From: Lineus longissimus
Lineage: Eukaryota > Nemertea > Pilidiophora > Heteronemertea > Lineidae
NCBI RefSeq assembly: GCF_910592395.1
Contig: NC_088309.1
Location: 16,740,599-16,804,598, forward strand
Direction of reading: 5' to 3'
DNA: 64,000 bases
Shown: in pieces, positions 61,401 through 64,000 of the stretch
Layout of the letters: each line of letters opens with the position of its first letter
Numbering within the stretch: the stretch's first letter is position 1
Notes under the pieces: model-generated
Database searches by the model: none
What the model was told of the DNA's origin: nothing
The model's input: the letters and a program-made list of their open reading frames with translations, nothing else
Translations under genes and position numbers: made by a program

Positions 61401-64000
61401 TCCTGGCCACTTCCAAAGCATAATGACAGTGAATAAACTCCCTTGTACCATTATTTTTGTGATATGTTCAGCAAAACCCGCAGAAAAAAAGTTTTAGGTA
61501 CATGTATCTGGTGATAGCAATATCACACAAGTACCACAGCTCTGACGATGTCTGGGACGGTCTGGGAGGGAAATTTAATGCGCGGTTGGGAGGTTAAGGG
61601 TTTAAAACTAAGCCTTCTATAGAAGCAGATCAAAATGATTGATAGAACGAAGCCTTTCTGTCATTCTTGGCTGCTATGGTTTCTTCCAAGTATGCATATC
61701 AGAAGTAAACAATTTGTAAATTGGTTAAAGCGACAGCTATTGTTAACATGATTAAGCCACAGAAAAGTTTGGTTACATCAAGAATACATAAAGACTAAGA
61801 ATTTTGAAGCAATACTACAGCATCTTAGCTAGTCTTTATGAATTCTTGGTTACAATACATGTAGTGAAGTCAAGCGATTTAAAATCAACATTGTTAATAA
61901 GTCTAAACCTTCAAGATGAAAAGGGCTTAGACATAATTGACAGATAACTATGAAAACTCAGAGATTTTGGGCCTCTGGAATTACAATTTTGCAATAAAAG
62001 ATGTATTTGATAAAAAGTTTAAGTCCAGACTTGTCTTTTGTATCCATATATCCATACTTTTCAAAGAACTGTGGATATTTACTTGGATGGTTATTCCATA
62101 GGTTGGTCCAGGAGAGCCTAGACGTGGTCGAACCGGGACTTTTCATTTTTTCCCTTTGGTAGCAGGGATGTGTAAAACTTTGAGCACTGGCCCCGACAGA
62201 CCATCTTACCAAGGCAGCTTGACCAGCTCTTAATCTCTTTCTTGAGGTCCAGAGTCAGTGGGAATACCCAGATGACGTCATCAGTGGGTGACGCTACACT
62301 GGGGAATCCTTGTTCCATATCTCAAATGAACCCCCCACCCCCATGTTATATTGACGAATAGGCCTTTTGCCAGATACTTGAAAGGGCATACACCACCTAC
62401 ATGTAGGGCTGGACCGACCAAACTAAAGATTAATTGACTAACCATTGGCTTCCCCTTCCCGTGCAAATTACAGCAAAACCGCGCAATGCATGCATACCGA
62501 TCACAAATGTTGAATGTCATGAAAATAAAGCACTCATGCCTTGGCTGCCCTTGAATTACATGTTATTTTGTAGAACATCGACATTGATTGCATTTTTACC
62601 CATGTGTTTGGCAAGTTGATCGTGTTTACTTCCCCGACCTCGGAATTTGCATGTGCGCGTGACTCTATTGTACAGCTGGGTCATGTGGCTGAAGGTCATG
62701 TGCAATTCATGAAATGAGGCCAAGAACGCGTCATCAAAACTTTCATGCTGATTCTCGTCCCCAGGACAAAACAGGGTGATCTACAGACCAAAATTCTTGC
62801 ACAGTCCACACCTCGGTTAATCACAGATGCAGTGCTTAATCACGAAACTTTTGATTAAATTCTGTATTATGAAGAAATAATGATAGAATTAATGAAATGG
62901 TCCAAGGACCATGTGCTCACCTCGGGCAATGTAATGCATTTCATTTGCAGTGGATATGGGGAGAACAGTTTCTGGCAAGTTTCACCAGTTTTGATTCCAT
63001 TGAATAATATCATTCTTCTTGGCTCAATTGCACAAAAGAAAATTACCCGTACCATCTAAGTATAGTATTTGGTTATAAAGTTGACTGAATTTCAGGGTTA
63101 TTTAAGAGTGTACATGTCACATGGAAATTGGTTGACATCTGTTCAACAGTTTAGGAGTATAAGACTTCGTTGGATTTTCAAGATGGCGGCCTGGCGGTCA
63201 TATTTGTCATGGGATTTGACTGAAAATTAGGGATATTGATAAGAGTATCCTTAATTTTCAGTTTGGTTGCAATCTGATCATTAGTTTCGGAGTAGGACTT
63301 TGTTAAATTTTCAAGATGGCTGCCTGGCGGCCATATTGGGAGATGGATTTGACTGAAAATCAGGGATGTTGTAGAGAGTACATAGATATACAATCACATG
63401 AAATTTGGTTGCAATCCGACTTTGTTTAATTTTCAAGATGGCTGCCTGGCGGCCATATTTGAAGTCCGAGCGGCACAAATTTTTGGGGTTGAAAAGAGGG
63501 TCCCTAGATAAATGTCCTCATAAGTTTAGAACCTTCCAGTCAAATAGAAACGAAACGCGCCACCAATCGATGATTTAGGGAACTCTGACCTCTGTGACCT
63601 TGAAAAGTAGGTCAAATCAAAAACCCGGGTGATATGTCATTTAACTTTATCAGATACACCCACCATTAAAATTTCGTCACTCTACGTACAACCATAAGCT
63701 TCAAAAAGGCAAAAAGCCAATTTCCAAGATGGCCGCCTGGAGGCCAGAAAGAAGGTCATATTGCGAAAAAGAAAAATACGTCCGGGCATATTGCCCAAAG
63801 CTACCATCACATCAATTTTTTAGCCATCTAACCCTAGGAGTGATGAAACGTGCTCCGCTAACGGACGACGGACGCAGTGGTGTTGTATAGACTCCCCTAT
63901 GGTGAACCAAAAACATATCATCAAGAATACTCACCTGTCTCCAAGTGAGTTTGTGTCAATCTTGATAAACCCAGCGCAGTTGATGAACACTTTTGGCCCC
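36806..64000 (-). CDS. SUPT6H: Transcription elongation factor SPT6, 3' part, 13 exons
   Basis: SPT6 is a nuclear histone chaperone and elongation factor that travels with phosphorylated RNA polymerase II (family knowledge). Exons on the minus strand, in order: 64000-63935, 51657-51450, 50839-50692, 45559-45411, 45102-44855, 44202-44114, 42848-42733, 41687-41565, 40952-40792, 40171-39981, 39098-39027, 38050-37902 and 37273-36806. They give 728 codons plus stop with every phase matching. Visible domains are the end of the helix-hairpin-helix region ([18 protein letters not shown]), DLD ([20 protein letters not shown]), S1 ([18 protein letters not shown]), a Lys/Glu-rich linker, tandem SH2 ([17 protein letters not shown]), and a Thr-Pro/Arg-rich tail ending GDTPLFDER. 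The human protein is about 1,726 residues, so the acidic N-terminus, death-like and YqgF regions lie beyond 64000. The 51658-63934 intron hosts two genes on the other strand. Confidence 0.95.
37902..38050 (-). CDS. SUPT6H: SUPT6H exon (tail)
   Basis: Reads [20 protein letters not shown] and a Gly/Phe/Asn-rich end, [10 protein letters not shown]. Acceptor tcatccag, donor GTGAGT. Confidence 0.9.
39027..39098 (-). CDS. SUPT6H: SUPT6H exon (start of tail)
   Basis: Reads [20 protein letters not shown] then NLHG. Acceptor ttattacag, donor GTAAGT; phase 1 at both ends. Confidence 0.9.
39981..40171 (-). CDS. SUPT6H: SUPT6H exon (second SH2)
   Basis: Reads [20 protein letters not shown] and [20 protein letters not shown] then [15 protein letters not shown]. 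Acceptor gctttcag, donor GTACAC. Confidence 0.95.
40324..40335. promoter_or_regulatory. CRE plus E-box motif
   Basis: TGACGTCACGTG, an overlapping perfect CRE (TGACGTCA) and E-box (CACGTG) inside a SUPT6H intron. Function unproven. Confidence 0.3.
40792..40952 (-). CDS. SUPT6H: SUPT6H exon (SH2)
   Basis: Reads [20 protein letters not shown] then RDIINYKYF. Acceptor ctcttcag, donor GTAAGA; phase 2 exit. Confidence 0.94.
41565..41687 (-). CDS. SUPT6H: SUPT6H exon (SH2)
   Basis: Reads [20 protein letters not shown] and [19 protein letters not shown], the most conserved SPT6 SH2 block. Donor GTATGT. Confidence 0.95.
42280..42400. promoter_or_regulatory. Promoter-like motif cluster in SUPT6H intron
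   Basis: Within 100 bp: GCCGCCATGATGCATGAGG, a perfect CRE TGACGTCA at 42334-42341, a GC box GGGGCGG and octamer-like ATGCTAAT. No transcript structure recognised downstream. Confidence 0.25.
42733..42848 (-). CDS. SUPT6H: SUPT6H exon (start of tandem SH2)
   Basis: Reads [20 protein letters not shown] and [12 protein letters not shown], with the SH2 phosphate-binding Arg in VIRPSS. Phase 0 exit. Confidence 0.95.
42895..43376 (-). repeat. GCTCACC/CATTTCAT family, copy 9 (minus)
   Basis: Tail (reverse of AAATGAAATGGCCAGGGCC) at 42895, one to two units, and it ends at the ATGATGACGGATG tract without the head hairpin. Confidence 0.78.
43608..44094. mobile_element. TTAA-flanked miniature element (487 bp)
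   Basis: TTAA at 43604-43607 and 44095-44098. Terminal repeats CCCCTAGAACCC and GGGTTCTAAGAG (inverted, 10 of 12 match). It ends 15-19 bp from the SUPT6H donor at 44113. Confidence 0.75.
44114..44202 (-). CDS. SUPT6H: SUPT6H exon (charged linker)
   Basis: Reads [20 protein letters not shown] then EKRKQQARQ. Acceptor ttttttcag, donor GTGAGT. A TTAA element begins only about 19 bp past the donor. Confidence 0.92.
44855..45102 (-). CDS. SUPT6H: SUPT6H exon (S1 domain)
   Basis: Reads [35 protein letters not shown] and [20 protein letters not shown]. Acceptor tgttacag, donor GTAAGT; phase 2. At the S1 core it has VFQTLHC where I recall vertebrate SPT6 having VGMTVHC. Confidence 0.95.
45411..45559 (-). 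CDS. SUPT6H: SUPT6H exon (start of S1 region)
   Basis: Reads [20 protein letters not shown] through [20 protein letters not shown] then SE. Donor GTACGT. Preceded by an intron of about 5.1 kb. Confidence 0.95.
45920..45960. repeat. Dispersed repeat end (CAAGAGGCCCAAGGGCCTGG)
   Basis: CAAGAGGCCCAAGGGCCTGG followed by CGCTCAGCTGAAA resembles the end of a repeat common in marine invertebrates (recalled, not searched). Confidence 0.5.
46094..46186. promoter_or_regulatory. Cluster of CRE motifs
   Basis: TGACGTCA at 46094-46101, 46158-46165 and 46179-46186, and TGACGTAA at 46112-46119. Four CRE-type sites within 93 bp of a SUPT6H intron. Confidence 0.4.
46304..48219 (-). CDS. Candidate small gene nested in a SUPT6H intron, same strand
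   Basis: First exon 48219-48193 reads MAVVAASMK and meets a perfect donor GTGAGT. The next exon starts at 46636 after ttttttacag and continues in the same phase: [20 protein letters not shown] then LAVPTFR, where a GTAAGG donor-like site sits at 46555. If that site is not used, the frame runs to a stop at 46304 (about 119 residues). The upstream region is richer in CpG than its surroundings. The product is not recognised, and it may be an alternative SUPT6H-strand transcript or a chance frame. Confidence 0.25.
46425..46510. repeat. Short tandem repeat (CGGCAGATATTTG units)
   Basis: Four units of CGGCAGATATTTG plus 10-17 variable bases. Confidence 0.75.
47369..47410 (+). other. Short ATG frame in CpG-richer region
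   Basis: AAAATGGCCGACGGCG starts [13 protein letters not shown] then stop (13 residues). It lies 0.8 kb from, and diverges from, the minus-strand ATG at 48219. Could be an upstream frame of an unseen transcript. Confidence 0.15.
48371..49503 (-). mobile_element. GCTCACC/CATTTCAT family, full-length copy 10 (minus)
   Basis: Inverted near-copy of 3748-4873 with the same three units, tail, (CGT)n tract (about 49409-49453 on the other strand) and head hairpin. High identity suggests recent movement. Confidence 0.85.
49640..49830. repeat. Dispersed repeat ending CTGACTTTGTCAGCTGAGCT
   Basis: Contains ACCTTGGGCAACTCC, (GATG)n and a closing hairpin AGCTCCGCTGACTTTGTCAG. A different family from the GCTCACC elements. 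Confidence 0.55.
50164..50252. repeat. Tandem repeat (CACATATGAA units)
   Basis: Nine variants of a 10-bp unit, ACACATATGA or ACACATATGT. Confidence 0.9.
50692..50839 (-). CDS. SUPT6H: SUPT6H exon
   Basis: Reads [20 protein letters not shown] through RETPQTFYI. Acceptor cttctag, donor GTGAGT; leaves in phase 1. Confidence 0.94.
50911..50972 (+). ncRNA. tRNA-like pol III unit (SINE head or pseudogene)
   Basis: A-box-like TAGCCTTGTGGTTAAC, a stem CTATTG...CAATAG in anticodon-arm position and B-box-like AGGTTCAATTC, with tRNA-like spacing. Not a full cloverleaf. Confidence 0.35.
51450..51657 (-). CDS. SUPT6H: SUPT6H exon (DLD domain)
   Basis: Reads [20 protein letters not shown] through [10 protein letters not shown]. 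Acceptor ctttgcag, donor GTTGGT (less usual). Confidence 0.95.
51997..52202 (-). repeat. GCTCACC/CATTTCAT family, copy 11 fragment (minus)
   Basis: Tail AAAATGAAACGACCAGGGGC with GTGCTCACC and part of one unit. Confidence 0.7.
52640..52975. repeat. Dispersed repeat amplified in tandem
   Basis: Three to four units of about 85-100 bp: ACAGAGGTGTCCTGATTACA, AATTCTATAGAAATTACC, GGGACAAAATCAGTGTCCAT. Related to 6863-7035 and 30793-30965. Confidence 0.8.
53595..53765. repeat. Inverted relatives of the GAATTGATACC and TTGGCAATAGG repeats
   Basis: TTAGAATAGAAATTGATACC matches 33443-33470 inverted. The right part (CATTCACTTCATTTTGAAGA...CCACCATTTCAG region, reverse) resembles the 1502-1715 element. 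It lies just upstream of the first TRIM-like gene. Confidence 0.5.
53869..53934 (+). CDS. TRIM-like copy 1, exon 1 (first half of RING)
   Basis: Reads [20 protein letters not shown] then WK. The split after the first Cys pair is the same as in copy 2. Confidence 0.8.
53869..55351 (+). CDS. RING/B-box/coiled-coil (TRIM-like) protein, copy 1
   Basis: Exon 1 is 53869-53934 (acATGG context, donor GTAGGG); exon 2 is 54260-55351 (acceptor cttctag). 385 residues. The N-terminal RING has C-x2-C at VCLMCLD, HSYCESC and ISCPACQ. Next come a first B-box (NCKLC...C-x2-C...C-x2-C...H) and a canonical second B-box ([20 protein letters not shown]). A coiled coil follows from about residue 180 to 320 ([20 protein letters not shown]). 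There is no SPRY or NHL domain. TRIM proteins usually act as E3 ubiquitin ligases or scaffolds, but the RING lacks one Cys: the second copy has GTCKHSYC where this has GTGEHSYC, so zinc binding may be impaired. It lies antisense within a SUPT6H intron. AATAAA occurs at 55497 and 56413. Confidence 0.85.
54260..55351 (+). CDS. TRIM-like copy 1, exon 2
   Basis: Carries the rest of the RING, both B-boxes and the coiled coil. Ends [13 protein letters not shown], unlike copy 2. The region after the stop retains Cys-rich coding texture. Confidence 0.85.
   Translation, partial: HGTGEHSYCESCLHTHIKDQIKSQHQVISCPACQGHSRPDDSTLGKSGTNVAGAGGDEDMLPRGLGRPQATARDPKEDALGHANCKLCHFKGKTIKAVNMCKECKSMPLCGKCSQAHRMNKVTQNHVVTALAGLTRDEVFCKAHDEVLKFFCHACSMNVCHVCISLDHVDHAVETFNDVVNTEVVKVRSAVEKEETRLEMLKSDEKELQESKATAQEMEAVLIKSIEDHAEKCIEEILKNKEALKKQVGADFEVVRVIEKRLEAMQGYQKTSADVVAAANLLLNEQAELHSTYIEKLVDLKQQLDKLKEEQPAYEEDREMYRTAFKNVRKRAIKFYPRTPNCDIGRFKDLNARARCSGVILSI
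55380..55920 (+). pseudogene. Cys-rich former coding segments after copy 1
   Basis: In another frame 55375-55515 reads [20 protein letters not shown], then [19 protein letters not shown] second version at about 55765-55917 reads VAECHQKG, then [20 protein letters not shown]. The shared C-x-G-x-C pattern and ITV ending indicate a duplicated, decayed protein segment; it is separated from the ORF by stops. Confidence 0.4.
56861..58240. other. Spacer between duplicated genes
   Basis: Contains a direct repeat, ATTATTATTAGAACTCAGCA then TTTGTGGGATACTAC, at about 57389 and 57893. No gene recognised; frames here look like chance. Confidence 0.45.
58241..58297 (+). CDS. TRIM-like copy 2, exon 1
   Basis: Reads [25 protein letters not shown] donor. 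Matches copy 1 exon 1 in length and phase. Confidence 0.75.
58310..59170. repeat. Minisatellite, unit about 27 bp (GGGCTTTTCCTGTAACGGCT)
   Basis: About 30 variants of TTAGGGCTTTTCCTGTAACG plus GCTATAG fill the first intron of TRIM-like copy 2. Copy 1 has a 325-bp intron without it. Confidence 0.92.
59202..59350 (+). mobile_element. tRNA-derived SINE-like unit
   Basis: A-box-like GGTCTGGTGGTTGAAATG, anticodon loop CTCATAA (CAT, Met-like) and B-box-like GGTTTGATTCC. Then GATCTTGGATAAGTCACTCT, a typical SINE body phrase. Confidence 0.45.
59461..59710 (+). repeat. SINE-like repeat
   Basis: TAGTGGCTCGGATCCCCGAC at the 5' part and AACTGTGAAGCGCTTTGAGA at the 3' part, phrases common in invertebrate short interspersed repeats. 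Borders uncertain. Confidence 0.4.
59817..60668 (+). CDS. TRIM-like copy 2, exon 2 up to premature stop
   Basis: Starts [20 protein letters not shown]. Ends out of frame with [11 protein letters not shown], caused by the one-base deletion near 60620. Confidence 0.75.
   Translation, partial: LGTCKHSYCMCCLHAHIENQMKGQHEVISCPACQRLSRPDDPTVGKNGTNVAGAGGGGGQQDTLPRGHGLLLATARNPKENTPRHANCKLCHFKGKIVKAMNVCKKCRKLPLCADCSHAHRENEGTKKHVVTAIALAKDEDPCPVHEEPLVLFCTKCSTNVCHVCVSLEHAGHTFESFNSVFVEVDKVRSALENEEKWLVMLKYDEKELQESKATAQDVEDMLIKSIEDHAKKCIEEILKNKEVLKQQVRADFEVVRVMEKRLEASQGYRRHLLMLSLQRIDF
61189..61600. mobile_element. TTAA-flanked miniature element (412 bp)
   Basis: CCCTTAACCTCC at 61189 and GGAGGTTAAGGG ending at 61600 are perfect 12-bp inverted ends, flanked by TTTAA on both sides. 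The left duplication copy (about 56030) has the empty site CATTTTAAAAACTA. Confidence 0.85.
62891..63913 (-). repeat. GCTCACC/CATTTCAT family, copy 12 (minus)
   Basis: Tail AATGAAATGGTCCAAGGACC at 62891. Units with CATATTGGGAGATGG and GGCCGCCTGGAGGCC, head CTATGGTGAACCAAAAA at 63897-63913. Closest to copy 5. Its head lies about 21 bp from a SUPT6H donor. Confidence 0.82.
63935..64000 (-). CDS. SUPT6H: SUPT6H exon (end of HhH region), cut by window edge
   Basis: Reads [20 protein letters not shown], near-identical to known SPT6. Donor GTGAGT follows on the minus strand. A repeat-family head lies about 21 bp past the donor. Confidence 0.93.

Larger units (their letters stand above)
58241..62340 (+). 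repeat. Segmental duplication, right copy
   Basis: Homologous to 53869-56860. It is longer because of the intron minisatellite, SINE-like units and a 412-bp TTAA element that the left copy lacks. Confidence 0.85.

Overview
The window is animal nuclear DNA. The genes are split into short exons with consensus GT/AG borders and matching codon phases, and most of the sequence is intronic or transposon-derived. The dispersed-repeat types (elements starting ..GCTCACC.., GGCCCAAGGGCC repeats, TTAA-flanked miniature elements, several LINEs) remind me of marine invertebrates, probably a lophotrochozoan such as a mollusc, nemertean or brachiopod. That placement is from memory of repeat style, not from a search.

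Layout. (1) 413-27816, plus strand: 3' part of a tectonic-family (TCTN) gene. Eleven exons join with consistent phases into 830 codons plus stop, with the family Cys motif, the DUF1619 region and a C-terminal membrane segment. (2) 27.8-36.3 kb: intergenic DNA with repeats and some protein-like minus-strand fragments I cannot name. (3) 36806-64000, minus strand: 3' part of SUPT6H (transcription elongation factor SPT6). Thirteen exons join into 728 codons plus stop and cover the end of the helix-hairpin-helix region, DLD, S1, tandem SH2 and the Thr-Pro-rich tail. The two genes converge. (4) Inside one 12.3-kb SUPT6H intron (51658-63934), on the opposite strand, lie two tandem RING/B-box/coiled-coil (TRIM-like) genes at 53869-55351 and 58241-60925. 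They arose by a segmental duplication of about 3-4 kb. The first has lost a RING cysteine and the second has a one-base deletion in the coiled coil.

The introns record transposition in detail. A modular 'GCTCACC...CATTTCAT' family (at least 12 copies) carries internal units of about 300 bp with nuclear-receptor-type AGGTCA repeats. There is a 5'-truncated LINE with a 14-bp target-site duplication, a second LINE broken in its reverse transcriptase, four TTAA-flanked piggyBac-like miniature elements, a long foldback element split by a later insertion, tRNA-like SINE heads and several minisatellites.

The genes have unrelated jobs (ciliary transition zone, transcription elongation, probable ubiquitin ligase or scaffold), so no pathway is implied by their being neighbours. 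The most unusual structures are the nested, reciprocally damaged TRIM pair and the receptor-motif-bearing repeat family.
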